Shown: positions 49,810 to 58,966, numbered from the stretch's first letter. The stretch: 64,000 nt of DNA from Devosia nitrariae (GCF_030160115.1 NZ_BSNS01000020.1:186001-250000); one strand, 5' to 3'. Made by a program: numbers and translations. Notes: generated by a model not told the origin, from the letters alone.

Positions 49810-50661
49810 TTAGGTCTTGATGCCGCTCATCGTGATCCCCTCGATCACGAACTTCTGGGCAATGAGGAATAGGAGAACGACCGGCAGGATCGACATGCTC
49901 ATCGCCGCCATCACCACCGACAGGTTCCCCGAGGCCATGTAGCCGCGCAGCACGTCCATCGCGATCGGCAGGGTCATGGACTCTTCTGGACCGAGTAGTA
50001 CTCTTGCCTGGAAGTAATAGTTCCAGGTCTGGGTGAAGGTGATGATGCCGAGCGCCGAGAGCGCCGGGCGAAGCTGCGGCAGCGAGATCCGCCAGAAGAT
50101 CTTGAAATATCCCGCGCCGTCCATCAGGGCCGCCTCTTCGAGGGCCTTGGGTTGGCTCAGCATGAACTGCCGGATGAGGAACACGCCGAAGCTGGAGGTC
50201 AGGTACATGAGCGCGAGGCCGATCGGCTGGTTGAGAAGGCCCAGCCGCGCATAGCCGAGATAGATCGGCAGGATCGTCACCTGCGCCGGGAACATCAGCC
50301 CAATCAGGAGAATGAAGAACAGCGCATCCCGCCCGCGAAACCTCAATCGGGCGAAGGCGAAGGCAGCGAACGTGCAGGTGACGAGCTGACCGACGGTCAC
50401 TACTACGGCGACCAGGATCGAATTGACGTAGATGCGCACGAACGGCACGCGTGAGGTCAGGACTTCGACATAGTTGGAAAAGTCGAGGCTGGGCGGCAGG
50501 AAGCTCGGAGGCATCTTGTAGGCGTCGGCCACCGACCGGAACGACATCGAGAACAGCCACAGGAACGGCAGCAGCATGCCAATAGCGAGGACGATCATCA
50601 CGGCGATGATCGCCGCGTCGACCCAGCGCTTCATGGCGCGCGTGGCGAGCACATTGTCCAT
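49810..50661 (-). CDS. Sugar ABC transporter permease, MalG-like (GH116 locus)
   Basis: A CUT1 permease of about 283 residues. The EAA loop is E-E-A-A-L-M-D-G-A-G-Y near residue 185. Two starts are possible: ATG 50661, coupled to the previous stop as TGATG, or ATG 50673, four residues longer and inside the previous gene. The first is preferred on coupling alone. GH116 follows after 20 bases. Confidence 0.92.
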   Translation of the reverse strand: MDNVLATRAMKRWVDAAIIAVMIVLAIGMLLPFLWLFSMSFRSVADAYKMPPSFLPPSLDFSNYVEVLTSRVPFVRIYVNSILVAVVVTVGQLVTCTFAAFAFARLRFRGRDALFFILLIGLMFPAQVTILPIYLGYARLGLLNQPIGLALMYLTSSFGVFLIRQFMLSQPKALEEAALMDGAGYFKIFWRISLPQLRPALSALGIITFTQTWNYYFQARVLLGPEESMTLPIAMDVLRGYMASGNLSVVMAAMSMSILPVVLLFLIAQKFVIEGITMSGIKT

Positions 50662-51599
50662 CACTGTACCCATTTGCGCGAAAGGAGCTGCTGGACAGCG
50701 GTGATGATGAGGATGATCACCGTCATCACCACCGAGATCGATGCCGCATAGCCGATCTGGAAGCTGCCGAAGCCTTCCTCGACGATGAGGATGGAGAGCG
50801 AGCGCGTCGCATCGCCCGGTCCGCCCTGCGTCAGGATGGTGATCGATTCAAAGACCTGCAGCGCCCCGATCGAGGCATAGACTATGCAGAAGAAGACGAC
50901 CGGCGAGATGTAGGGCAGGGTGATGCGCAGGAACTGCCGCCAGGCGGGCGTGCCGTCCATCACCGCTGCCTCAATGATGCTGCGGGGCACCCCCTGGAGC
51001 GCGGCGATGAAGATGATCATGAAGAAGCCGGTGTTCTTCCACACATCCATGACGATGATCGAGGTCATCGCCTGGTTGGCGTCGGTCAGCCAGCGCACGC
51101 TCGGCAGCCCCATGAGGCGCAGGTAATAGTTGATGATCCCAAGGTCGTCGGCGAAGAAGTAGCCCCACACGATGGAAACGAACGCCGCGGCAATGATGAC
51201 AGGCAGGAAGAACGACAGGCGGAAGAAATAGAGCAGCCATCTGGGCATCGCCCGGTTGAGCGCCAGCGCCAGGATCAGCCCGACCAAGACGTTGAAGGTC
51301 ACCGCGAAGAAGGCAAAGCGCAGCGTGTTCCAGAGGATCTGCAGCGAACGCCGATCGGTGAAGAAGCGGATGAAGTTGTCGAAGCCCACCCAGCGTGAGC
51401 CGAGCATTGGATCATAGTAGGCGAAGGCCAGGATGCAGGTGACGATCACCGGGGCGATGACGAAGGTGAGATAGAGCACGCTCGTCGGCAGCACGAAGAG
51501 ATATCCGGCGCGGGCCTGCGCTCGTGCGAGGTCGGACGTTCGGCGCCGCACGTCGCCGGCCGCGCGCTCGCTCGTACCCACTGTGCTTATCGTTGCCAT
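50661..51599 (-). CDS. Sugar ABC transporter permease, MalF-like (GH116 locus)
   Basis: A 312-residue CUT1 permease. A polar tail of about 30 residues precedes the first membrane segment (Y-L-F-V-L-P-T-S-V-L). The EAA loop reads E-A-A-V-M-D-G-T-P-A-W near residue 215. It follows the binding-protein gene after 80 bases that hold a hairpin. Confidence 0.93.
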   Translation of the reverse strand: MATISTVGTSERAAGDVRRRTSDLARAQARAGYLFVLPTSVLYLTFVIAPVIVTCILAFAYYDPMLGSRWVGFDNFIRFFTDRRSLQILWNTLRFAFFAVTFNVLVGLILALALNRAMPRWLLYFFRLSFFLPVIIAAAFVSIVWGYFFADDLGIINYYLRLMGLPSVRWLTDANQAMTSIIVMDVWKNTGFFMIIFIAALQGVPRSIIEAAVMDGTPAWRQFLRITLPYISPVVFFCIVYASIGALQVFESITILTQGGPGDATRSLSILIVEEGFGSFQIGYAASISVVMTVIILIITAVQQLLSRKWVQ

Positions 51600-51644
51600 T
51601 GTCTTCTTTTTCGCCTGCCGCCGGCGGGAATGGTCTGCGGGAGC

Positions 51645-51671
51645 CTCCGCCCGGGCCCCGCTCGGACGGAG
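51645..51671 (-). terminator. Hairpin between binding-protein and permease genes (GH116 locus)
   Basis: A 12-base-pair stem with one mismatch and one G-U pair, arms CTCCGTCCGAGC and GCCCGGGCGGAG, three-base loop, nine bases after the binding-protein stop. No T tract. Confidence 0.55.
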
Positions 51672-51679
51672 TTCAAAGA

Positions 51680-52960
51680 TCAGCCGCCGAGTTGCTGCTT
51701 GAGACGCGCAAACGACTCGTTGAGCTCGGCGTCGGCCGCCTTGACGCCGTCGGCGATCGAGACCTGCCCCGCCATCATTGCCGTGTAGTGGCGGATGAAG
51801 ATCTTCTCGACTTCCTGGAAGTTGGCCGGGGAGGGGACCGCCTTGGTCTCCGGCAGCGTCTCATAGTAGAGCGCGGCCGAGGGCGGGAAGGCGAGGAACG
51901 CTTCGGTCTCGGCCGCCGACTTGCGGCCCGGCACGCCGCCGCCGCCTTCGCCTTCCTCGATCTGGGTTTCGACGCTGGTGAGTTCGGTGATGAGTGCTTG
52001 CGCCAGGTCCGGGTGCGGGCTGGTCTTGGCGACCGCATAGCCGCCGAACCCGATGACGGTGATCCCGGTTTCCTTCCGGGGCACGACGGCGATGTCCATG
52101 TCGAGATTGGCTTCCTTGGCGTTCTCGACGATCCAGTGGCCGCGGCTGATCATGGCGATCTGGCCGGCGAAGAACTGGTTGTCCATTGTGTCCTTGGCCG
52201 GTATCGGCGACACGCCATCGACGTGGATGAGGTCGTGGAGAAACTGCAGCGTCTCGGCGACCTTGGGGTCGAGCATGTTGGACGCCGTCCAGTCGTCGTT
52301 GAGCACGCCCGTGCCGTTGGTGAAGAACCAGGGCTGCACGAAGAAATTCTGGTTGGGCACTTCGTAGCCGAACTGGCTGACGTTCCCCGAGGCGTCCTTG
52401 ACGGTCAACGCCTTGGCCACCTCCCGGAACTCCTCCCAGGTCCAGTCGCGGCTGGGGTAGGCGACGCCGGCCGCATCGAACAGATCACGATTGTAGTTGA
52501 TCATGATGTTGTTCCAGCCGATGGGAATGTAGTTGATGTTCCCGTTGTAGCTGGCCTGTTCGAAAAGGCTCGGCGCGAAGTCCGAAAAGCCGCTGTTGGC
52601 GGCGACGTAGTCGTTGAGCGGGATGAAAAGGCCTCGCGACGAGAACGCCTGGAACGTCTCGATGGCAGTGCCATAGACGTCCGCCGCCTGGCCCGAATTG
52701 AACTGGCTGAACACCTTGGTCACATAATCGCCCCAGCCGGTCGAAATCGGATCGATCGCGACCTCGACCCTCACATTGGGGTGCTTCTCGTTGAAGCGGC
52801 CGATGGCGTTGTTGATCGCCGTGAGCTGCGCGTCGCCGCCGAAGGCCTGCAGCTTCAGCGTCGCCGATGCATCCGACTGTGCAAATGCCCGGCCCATGCC
52901 CGCGCCGACCGCTAGCGCTGCAGACGACAGCAACAGGCCGCGCCGTGAAAGTTTGTACAT
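51680..52960 (-). CDS. Sugar ABC transporter substrate-binding protein (GH116 locus)
   Basis: A 426-residue family 1 binding protein. The signal is Tat-like: L-S-R-R-G-L-L-L-S-S near residue 4, then a hydrophobic run to A-F-A-Q near 28. Binding-protein motifs include I-P-I-G-W-N-N-I-M-I-N-Y-N near residue 137. It is divergent from the LacI gene, with two identical LacI-type palindromes between them, and heads the operon with the permeases, GH116 hydrolase and ATPase. Confidence 0.92.
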   Translation of the reverse strand: MYKLSRRGLLLSSAALAVGAGMGRAFAQSDASATLKLQAFGGDAQLTAINNAIGRFNEKHPNVRVEVAIDPISTGWGDYVTKVFSQFNSGQAADVYGTAIETFQAFSSRGLFIPLNDYVAANSGFSDFAPSLFEQASYNGNINYIPIGWNNIMINYNRDLFDAAGVAYPSRDWTWEEFREVAKALTVKDASGNVSQFGYEVPNQNFFVQPWFFTNGTGVLNDDWTASNMLDPKVAETLQFLHDLIHVDGVSPIPAKDTMDNQFFAGQIAMISRGHWIVENAKEANLDMDIAVVPRKETGITVIGFGGYAVAKTSPHPDLAQALITELTSVETQIEEGEGGGGVPGRKSAAETEAFLAFPPSAALYYETLPETKAVPSPANFQEVEKIFIRHYTAMMAGQVSIADGVKAADAELNESFARLKQQLGG

Positions 52961-53009
52961 GTCTATCCTCCCCTTTGTGCCGCTCCGGCGCTGTGCCGCC
53001 GGTAGCAGT

Positions 53010-53021
53010 CGAAACGTTTCG
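53010..53021. promoter_or_regulatory. LacI-type operator CGAAACGTTTCG, copy 1
   Basis: Perfect 12-base palindrome, about 50 bases upstream of the binding-protein start. The AAACGTTT core is typical of LacI-family sites. A second copy lies 79 bases away centre to centre. Confidence 0.7.
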
Positions 53022-53088
53022 TGTTGGTGGCCCAGTAAACAGCGGTGATTAGCGCTCCTGCAGTACCATCGCCTTGCAATTGCCTATG

Positions 53089-53100
53089 CGAAACGTTTCG
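53089..53100. promoter_or_regulatory. LacI-type operator CGAAACGTTTCG, copy 2
   Basis: Identical 12-base palindrome about 50 bases before the LacI start, so the regulator probably controls itself as well as the transport operon. Confidence 0.7.
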
Positions 53101-53150
53101 TATAACAGCATCGCACAAGAGTCTTGGCAAGAGGGTCGGGGCTCAAAAAA

Positions 53151-54167
53151 ATGGAGAGATGCTTGGCCACTATCAGAGATGTCGCGAAACTGGCGGGCGT
53201 CGCCATCTCCACTGCTTCGGCCGCCATCAACCGTTCGGCACCGGTCAGCGAGGAGGTGATCGCCAAGGTCGAAGAGGCGGTGCGCGAGATCGGTTATGTT
53301 CCGCATGGCGCCGCGCAGAGCCTGAGGAGCGGCCAGTCGCGCCTTATCGGCCTCATCGTCCCCAACATCAGCAATCCGCATTTCTCGGCGGTGGCACACA
53401 TCATCGAGAACGCGTGCCTCAATGCGGGCTATCTCTCCATGGCCTTCTCCACCGGCCAGGACTCCGAGCGCGAAAGCCAGATCCTGCGCATGCTGCGCCA
53501 GCAGCGCGTCGCCGGGCTCATCATCATCCCCACGCGTTCCGACGCCGCCCATGGCGAACGCCTCGCCAGGGAACTCCATGTCCCGACGGTCCTCCTGGAC
53601 ATGTATGTCGAGGGCCTGCCCCATGACGTGCTCAAGCTCGACAACGTCGCCGCAAGCCGTATCGCCACCGAACACCTGATCCGGCTAGGGCATCGCCGCA
53701 TCGCCGTTCTGACCGGCATTCCCGGCCTCATCACCAGCGAAGACCGTCTCGCCGGATATCTCGAGGCGCATCGGCGTGCCGGCATTGACGTCGATCCGGC
53801 GCTGCTTCTGGCCGGCGATTTCAAGGAAGAAACCGCCCGTGCTAGCGTCCGCGCAGTGATGACTGGGGCCATGCCGCCGACTGCGCTGGTTTCGATCAAC
53901 AACATGATGACCATGGGCGCACTTCACGCGCTGCGCGAGCTGGGACTGAGGGCTCCGGCAGATGTTTCGTTCGTCGGTATCGACGATTTCGATTTCGCCG
54001 ACCTCATTGACCCGCCGCTCACCGTCGTGCGGGTGCCGGTCGCCGAGATGACCGTGCGCTCCATCGAGGTGCTGCTCGACGAGATCGCTGGCAAACGTCC
54101 GCCGACGGGCAGGGTAGAGGTCTTCCAGCCGACGCTGGTCGTACGCGAATCGGCCCGGGCGGTCTAG
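53151..54167 (+). CDS. LacI-family transcriptional regulator (GH116 locus)
   Basis: A LacI/GalR regulator of about 338 residues. The helix-turn-helix is close to the N terminus (T-I-R-D-V-A-K-L-A-G-V-A-I-S-T-A-S), followed by a hinge (G-A-A-Q-S-L-R-S-G) and a ribose-binding-like sensor domain. Start choice is uncertain: TTG 53124, ATG 53151 and TTG 53163 are all in frame; ATG 53151 is taken. It is divergent from the sugar ABC-GH116 operon and flanked by two identical palindromes. Confidence 0.9.
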   Translation: MERCLATIRDVAKLAGVAISTASAAINRSAPVSEEVIAKVEEAVREIGYVPHGAAQSLRSGQSRLIGLIVPNISNPHFSAVAHIIENACLNAGYLSMAFSTGQDSERESQILRMLRQQRVAGLIIIPTRSDAAHGERLARELHVPTVLLDMYVEGLPHDVLKLDNVAASRIATEHLIRLGHRRIAVLTGIPGLITSEDRLAGYLEAHRRAGIDVDPALLLAGDFKEETARASVRAVMTGAMPPTALVSINNMMTMGALHALRELGLRAPADVSFVGIDDFDFADLIDPPLTVVRVPVAEMTVRSIEVLLDEIAGKRPPTGRVEVFQPTLVVRESARAV

Positions 54168-54207
54168 GAGGTAATGGCCGGAAGTCTTTCAGGGATATCG
54201 TGTTCTG

Positions 54208-55038
54208 GTGTCCTGCCGAGCCTTGGGCTACGGTCCGTCGCGCTGGCGAAATCGACAAGTCCGGGGGCACGGCTTGAGGGGACGAAATGCTATTCGGGCC
54301 GTACGACACCTGCTTGTCGTATTATTTCTCCCCGCTGCAACGCAGGTGGGAGGGATCGCCTGGCTGATCGCGATCCGGTTCAGACGTCGGACCGTCGCGT
54401 TCCTGATGGCCTATGCAGTGGTCTGGCTTGCCAGCCTGTGGATTGCGCCTGTTTTCGGGCGAGTGCCCTTGCCTTGTGGTTCGCAAGAGGCGCTCCGCGT
54501 TCAATCGTGGGTCTACTGCGTCCTCAATCGGAATTACGTTGTGCCCGAGTTGCGCGATACCGCCTTCGACCTCGCCGCCCACCTTTCGCACGAGTTCCCT
54601 GGCACTGTGACCCTCGCGCTCGACGGCAACTTCCCGTTTGTCGATGGCTTTCCGCTCTTGCCCCACCTCTCACACGATGATGGGCGCAAACTAGATCTGG
54701 CATTCTTTTACAGCGAGGGGGAAGCCTATATGCCCGGGCGCGTCCGCTCTCCCGTTGGATATTTTGCCTTCGAACAGGGGGTGAGCCAATGCCCAGAGAC
54801 CCTTCCAACGCTCCGGTGGAACCTTGCCTGGCTTCAGCCGTTCATGGCGCCGCTGGTCCCGGAACCGAAAAGAATGAAAGCTGCGCTCGACTGGCTCGCC
54901 AACGACCACAGGGTGCGTCGGGTCTTCATCGAGCCCCACCTCAAGGAACGCTTCGAGATCCATTCGGACAAGATTGCCTTTCAAGGATGTCGCGCCGCCC
55001 GGCACGATGACCATATTCATTTCGAAATTCATCAGTAG
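54208..55038 (+). CDS. Membrane-anchored MepA-like zinc peptidase (LAS superfamily)
   Basis: A protein of up to 276 residues. Two hydrophobic segments occupy the N-terminal quarter (L-L-V-V-L-F-L-P-A-A and A-Y-A-V-V-W-L-A-S-L). The rest has the LAS/MepA zinc pattern: His156-x2-Gly-x3-Asp163 (S-H-D-D-G-R-K-L-D) and H-D-D-H-I-H with His269 and His271. MepA is an endopeptidase that cleaves cross-linked murein; this would be a membrane-held version facing the periplasm. Start is uncertain: GTG 54208, or TTG 54274, which places the start closer to the first helix. Confidence 0.7.
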   Translation: MSCRALGYGPSRWRNRQVRGHGLRGRNAIRAVRHLLVVLFLPAATQVGGIAWLIAIRFRRRTVAFLMAYAVVWLASLWIAPVFGRVPLPCGSQEALRVQSWVYCVLNRNYVVPELRDTAFDLAAHLSHEFPGTVTLALDGNFPFVDGFPLLPHLSHDDGRKLDLAFFYSEGEAYMPGRVRSPVGYFAFEQGVSQCPETLPTLRWNLAWLQPFMAPLVPEPKRMKAALDWLANDHRVRRVFIEPHLKERFEIHSDKIAFQGCRAARHDDHIHFEIHQ

Positions 55039-55155
55039 TTTGAGACGCAAGACCTGAATCTCGAGCCACGCAATTCCACCCGGGACATGGGTTGAGCATT
55101 GAGCCGGAGCACCGTAGCCTCGCGCGCTCGGCCGGCAACGCGAGGTCACGCACCG

Positions 55156-56502
55156 ATGAGCCCGTTTCATCAGATTCTCGGCAACAACCTCGTTGCCAAC
55201 ATCACCAACTTCACCGTCTGGTTCGCGGTGACCTTCTGGGTCTATCTCGAGACGCAGTCGGTGTTCGCCACCGGCATGATTGCCGGCGTCTATCTGGTGT
55301 TTACCGCAGGCTTCGGCTTCTGGTTCGGCTCTATCGTCGACCACAACCCGAAAAAACTGGCAATGCTCGGCTCGAGCATTGTCTCTCTCGCCTTTTATGC
55401 CGCCTCGCTCGCCATGGTTCTCTTCGAGCCTCAGGACGCCTTTACCAACCCCTATGGCCCTTATCTCTGGGTCTTCATCCTCTTGGTTATGCTCGGCGTC
55501 ATCGCCGGCAACATCCGCTCCATCGCCTTGCCGACGCTGGTGACAATCCTGATCCCCGAAGACAGGCGGGACAAGGCCAACGGACTTGTCGGCATGGTCA
55601 CCGGCATCGGGTTCCTCACCACATCGGTCATCAGCGGCTTCCTCGTTGCCTATGGCGGCATGTTCGGCACACTTATCCTGGCTCTGGCCTTCACCCTGCT
55701 CGCCGCCGCGCATATTGCTTTCGTCAGCATCGACGAGGGTCGCGTGGAGGCGACGCCTGATGCGCCGGCTGAACCGAAGCGCGTCGACATCGCCGGCACG
55801 ATCCGCGTGATCGCCGCCGTGCCCGGCCTCTTCGCGCTGATCTTCTTTGCCACCTTCAACAATTTCCTCGGCGGCATCTTCATGGCGCTGCTCGACGCTT
55901 ACGGGCTTTCGCTCGTCTCAGTGGAGGTGTGGGGACTGCTGTTCGGCGTGCTCTCGACCGCCTTCATCATCAGCGGCATCATCATTTCCAAGACCGGGCT
56001 GGGCAAGAACCCGCTGAAGACGCTGCTGACCGTCAACATCATCACCTGGAGCGTCTGTACCGTCTTCACCATCCAGTCTTCGATATGGCTGCTTGCGGCC
56101 GGGTGTTTCGTCTGGATGTTCCTGGCCCCCTATGCCGAGGCCGCCGAGCACACGACGCTGCAGAAAGTGGTGCCGCTCGAACGGCAGGGGCGCGTCTTCG
56201 GCTTTGCCCAATCAGTCGAGCAGGCAGCCTCGCCTTTGACCGCCTTCCTCATCGGCCCGCTCACCCAATTCGTCGTCATCCCGTTCATGACCGACGGAGC
56301 CGGTGCCGACCTCATCGGCGGCTGGTTCGGTACCGGCCAACCGCGCGGCATCGCACTGGTGTTCACCGTGGCGGGATTTGTTGGCTTGGGGGTGACGATC
56401 CTTGCGTTCAACTCGCGCTATTATCGGGATCTGTCGGCGGTCTATGCCAAGGGGCCGGATGACGACGAGGGCGGGGTGCCCGAAGGCAGCCCCGCCCAGT
56501 AG
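55156..56502 (+). CDS. MFS transporter (first)
   Basis: A major facilitator protein of about 448 residues with 12 hydrophobic segments. The motif between helices 2 and 3 is F-G-S-I-V-D-H-N-P-K-K, a version of the usual G-x3-D-x2-G/N-R-R/K. The ATG giving M-S-P-F-H-Q is preferred since the upstream codons are polar and have no ribosome site. The tail after the last helix is acidic (D-D-D-E-G). Substrate not evident. It stands alone, convergent with the next transporter. Confidence 0.88.
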   Translation: MSPFHQILGNNLVANITNFTVWFAVTFWVYLETQSVFATGMIAGVYLVFTAGFGFWFGSIVDHNPKKLAMLGSSIVSLAFYAASLAMVLFEPQDAFTNPYGPYLWVFILLVMLGVIAGNIRSIALPTLVTILIPEDRRDKANGLVGMVTGIGFLTTSVISGFLVAYGGMFGTLILALAFTLLAAAHIAFVSIDEGRVEATPDAPAEPKRVDIAGTIRVIAAVPGLFALIFFATFNNFLGGIFMALLDAYGLSLVSVEVWGLLFGVLSTAFIISGIIISKTGLGKNPLKTLLTVNIITWSVCTVFTIQSSIWLLAAGCFVWMFLAPYAEAAEHTTLQKVVPLERQGRVFGFAQSVEQAASPLTAFLIGPLTQFVVIPFMTDGAGADLIGGWFGTGQPRGIALVFTVAGFVGLGVTILAFNSRYYRDLSAVYAKGPDDDEGGVPEGSPAQ

Positions 56503-56522
56503 GGATTGTCGCAGCGAAAGGT

Positions 56523-57743
56523 TCAAGCAGGCTGCAACTGGCCTTCCTGCGGCTTGCGGACCGGCGGGAAGGCCAACGCCATCGCCGCGGCGGCAAGCCC
56601 GACGGCGGCCGAGGCCACGTAAAGCCAGTGGTAGCTGCCGAAGGTATCGTAGAGCCAGCCGCCGCCGACAGGTCCGAACGCCATGCCGATGGCCGACGTC
56701 ATGGTGGCAGCGCCCAGCACCGTCCCCATCACCTTGGGACCGAAATAATCGCGGGCGAGGACCGCATAGAGCGGCATCACACCACCATAGGCCATGCCGA
56801 GCACGACCGCGAGCATGTAGAACTCGGTGAGTTGCGTGACGTAGATGTAGGTGTAAATGCCGACGGACTGCATCACCAGGCCTGCGATCAGCACCCGCTT
56901 GACGCCCAGCCGATCAGCCAGCACGCCGAAGATCAGCCGACCGAAAAGGCCCGCCACACCCTCCACGCTATAGATGCTGGCCGCGGCCAGGGCCGAGGCG
57001 CCGCAAATCATGGCATAGCTGACGGTGTGGAAGATCGGCCCCGAATGCGCTGCGCAGCAGAAAAAGAAGGTCGCAGCGAGAACGATGAACTGCGGCGTTT
57101 TCAGCGCCGCGCCAGCGCCCGAGGGCTGTGGCTCACGCGGAGCGACATCGCTGCCTTCGGAGGGCGAGGCCGCAAGAGCCTCCGGAGCGCGGCGGATGAG
57201 GATACCGGCGGGAACGAGGATCACCGTGGCGGTGATCGCGGTCATCGCCATGGCGCTGCGCCAGCCAAAGGTTGCGATGAGGATGGTGGCGAGTGGTGTG
57301 ACGACCATCGGTGCGACGCCCGCGCCGATGGAGACCAGGGAGACCGCAAGACTGCGGTGCTTGTCGAACCAGCCGACGGTGGTCGCCATCAGCGGGGCGA
57401 AGAACGCTCCACCCGAGGCGCCGACGAGCCCGCCATAGGCGGCTTGGAAGACGAGCAGGTTGCTGGTCGAGCTGGCGATGTAAAGACCGATGCCGAGGAT
57501 CACCGCGGCGATCATCACCACCGGCCGCGCCCCGATCCGGTCGGTCAGCATCCCCCAGCCGAAGCCAGCAATGCCCATGACCACGAACCCGACCGTCATC
57601 GCTCCGGAAATCCCGGCCCGCGTCCAGCCGGTCTCCTCGGCGATGGGTTGCAGATAGACGGGCAGGGCGAACATCGCCCCCATCGCCACACAGGTGATCA
57701 CCGCGCCCGCGGCCACGATCACCCACCCATAGTGTCGTTCCAT
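56523..57743 (-). CDS. MFS transporter (second), oxalate/formate-antiporter-like
   Basis: A 406-residue MFS protein. It starts M-E-R-H-Y-G-W-V-I-V-A-A-G, the pattern of the OxlT-like (monocarboxylate porter) group, and has G-W-G-M-L-T-D-R-I-G-A-R between helices 2 and 3. The ATG is supported by GGAGGG nine bases upstream. It is divergent from the HxlR regulator, with two operator-like repeats between, so it is the likely regulated gene and may export or import a small organic acid. Confidence 0.9.
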   Translation of the reverse strand: MERHYGWVIVAAGAVITCVAMGAMFALPVYLQPIAEETGWTRAGISGAMTVGFVVMGIAGFGWGMLTDRIGARPVVMIAAVILGIGLYIASSTSNLLVFQAAYGGLVGASGGAFFAPLMATTVGWFDKHRSLAVSLVSIGAGVAPMVVTPLATILIATFGWRSAMAMTAITATVILVPAGILIRRAPEALAASPSEGSDVAPREPQPSGAGAALKTPQFIVLAATFFFCCAAHSGPIFHTVSYAMICGASALAAASIYSVEGVAGLFGRLIFGVLADRLGVKRVLIAGLVMQSVGIYTYIYVTQLTEFYMLAVVLGMAYGGVMPLYAVLARDYFGPKVMGTVLGAATMTSAIGMAFGPVGGGWLYDTFGSYHWLYVASAAVGLAAAAMALAFPPVRKPQEGQLQPA

Positions 57744-57840
57744 TTTGAAGGTCCCTCCGGCTCTCTCTGCCCACTCGACGAATAGGCGGCGTTGGTTTCG
57801 ACATCCGGCCGACGGTTTTTTCACATCGCCGCCTAAAACC

Positions 57841-57857
57841 ACTTGCAAACAACAAGG
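57841..57857. promoter_or_regulatory. HxlR operator-like repeat, copy 1
   Basis: ACTTG-N7-CAAGG. Nine of ten arm bases match the second copy 37 bases downstream. Located about 100 bases before the MFS start on the minus strand. Confidence 0.5.
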
Positions 57858-57877
57858 AGTTTACCTAGATCGAAACT

Positions 57878-57894
57878 ACTTGTAAAGTGCAAGT
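57878..57894. promoter_or_regulatory. HxlR operator-like repeat, copy 2
   Basis: Inverted repeat ACTTG-N7-CAAGT, 17 bases, ending 16 bases before the HxlR start. It is the more symmetric of two copies and well placed for autoregulation. Confidence 0.6.
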
Positions 57895-57910
57895 GGATCA
57901 GGAGTGACTC

Positions 57911-58396
57911 GTGGATCAGCGATCAGGATGCCCCATCAATCTCTCGGTCGAGGTGCTCGGCGACCGCTGGAGCCTCGTCGTGCTGCGCGACATCATTTTC
58001 GGCAACTTCCGCACCTATTCCGAAATCCATGGGAATTCGCTCGAAGGTATCGCCACCAATATCCTGGCGGCCCGCCTCAAGCACTTGACGCAAGAGGGTT
58101 TCCTCACCGCCGCGGCCGACCCCGGTCACAAGCAGCGCACCATCTATAGCCTCACCGACAAGGCCATCGCCCTGGTGCCGGCCCTTGCAGCCCTCGGCGC
58201 CTGGGGCGCCCGCTACCTGCCCGCCAGCCCCGACCTCGCGGCACGGGCCAATGCGCTCGATGCCGGGGGGCCGCAGATGTGGGCCGATCTCGTGGATGAA
58301 CTCAGGCACCTGCACCTGGGTGCTCCGGCTCCGCGTCGGTCCGTGCTGGCAGAACTCAACGCAGCATATGGGCACGTGGTGGAAAGGGGCGGTTGA
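57911..58396 (+). CDS. HxlR-family transcriptional regulator
   Basis: A 161-residue winged-helix regulator. C-P-I-N-L-S-V-E-V-L-G-D-R-W-S-L-V-V-L-R-D begins the HxlR domain, with the conserved Cys at residue 7 often used for redox or electrophile sensing, and S-L-E-G-I-A-T-N-I-L-A-A-R-L-K-H-L as recognition helix. The C-terminal 55 residues extend past the usual 110-120. Start is GTG, with AGGAG about six bases upstream. It is divergent from the second MFS gene. Confidence 0.9.
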   Translation: MDQRSGCPINLSVEVLGDRWSLVVLRDIIFGNFRTYSEIHGNSLEGIATNILAARLKHLTQEGFLTAAADPGHKQRTIYSLTDKAIALVPALAALGAWGARYLPASPDLAARANALDAGGPQMWADLVDELRHLHLGAPAPRRSVLAELNAAYGHVVERGG

Positions 58397-58399
58397 CCC

Positions 58400-58966
58400 T
58401 CAGCCGAAATAGGCGCGGGCGGTCTTGAGGACGCTCTCATAGACCGACAGGTCGTCCCAGGGGAGAACCGGACCATCCGGCGGCCGGGCGATGGTGCCGC
58501 CACGCTCGACGATGGCGCCGTCGAGCATCAGATTATCGGCCATGGCGTGATCTTCCACCATCCAGCCGTCCGGCCCACGCACCATCCCGTCCTCACCCCT
58601 GGCGACCGCGCCAGCGTAGTAGTCTGTACTGAGGCGCACATCATAGGCGCGCGGATCATTGGTATAGGCGAAGGCTGCCTTGCCCAGCGCGCACATGAAG
58701 CCGATCTCGTAGGCCGTGCCGACATCCGTCGAGAGACCCCGGAACGGGGTCATGTTGGCGAGAATGAAGTCGGACGCGCGCATCGTCTGCTCGTTCGCCT
58801 TGCTGATGGCGACACCGAAGGCGAACTTCTCCGACGGATAGTCGCCGCCCCCGAACGTGTTCGCCTCGAATCCGTAACGGCGTGCCAATTCTCCCTTGCG
58901 GGCAATGATCTCTTTGCCGTTCGGGAAAAACACCTCCGGTCCAGCGATGTAAACCTTAAGCGCCAT
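58400..58966 (-). CDS. Nucleoside 2-deoxyribosyltransferase
   Basis: A 188-residue enzyme that exchanges bases between 2-deoxyribonucleosides. The nucleobase-site start V-Y-I-A-G-P-E-V-F-F-P is followed by A-N-M-T-P-F-R-G and by D-V-G-T-A-Y-E-I-G, whose Glu87 is the likely catalytic nucleophile. The ATG is overlapped by the stop of a small upstream frame (TGATG). It is probably read with the MFS gene at 59149-60435. Confidence 0.9.
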   Translation of the reverse strand: MALKVYIAGPEVFFPNGKEIIARKGELARRYGFEANTFGGGDYPSEKFAFGVAISKANEQTMRASDFILANMTPFRGLSTDVGTAYEIGFMCALGKAAFAYTNDPRAYDVRLSTDYYAGAVARGEDGMVRGPDGWMVEDHAMADNLMLDGAIVERGGTIARPPDGPVLPWDDLSVYESVLKTARAYFG

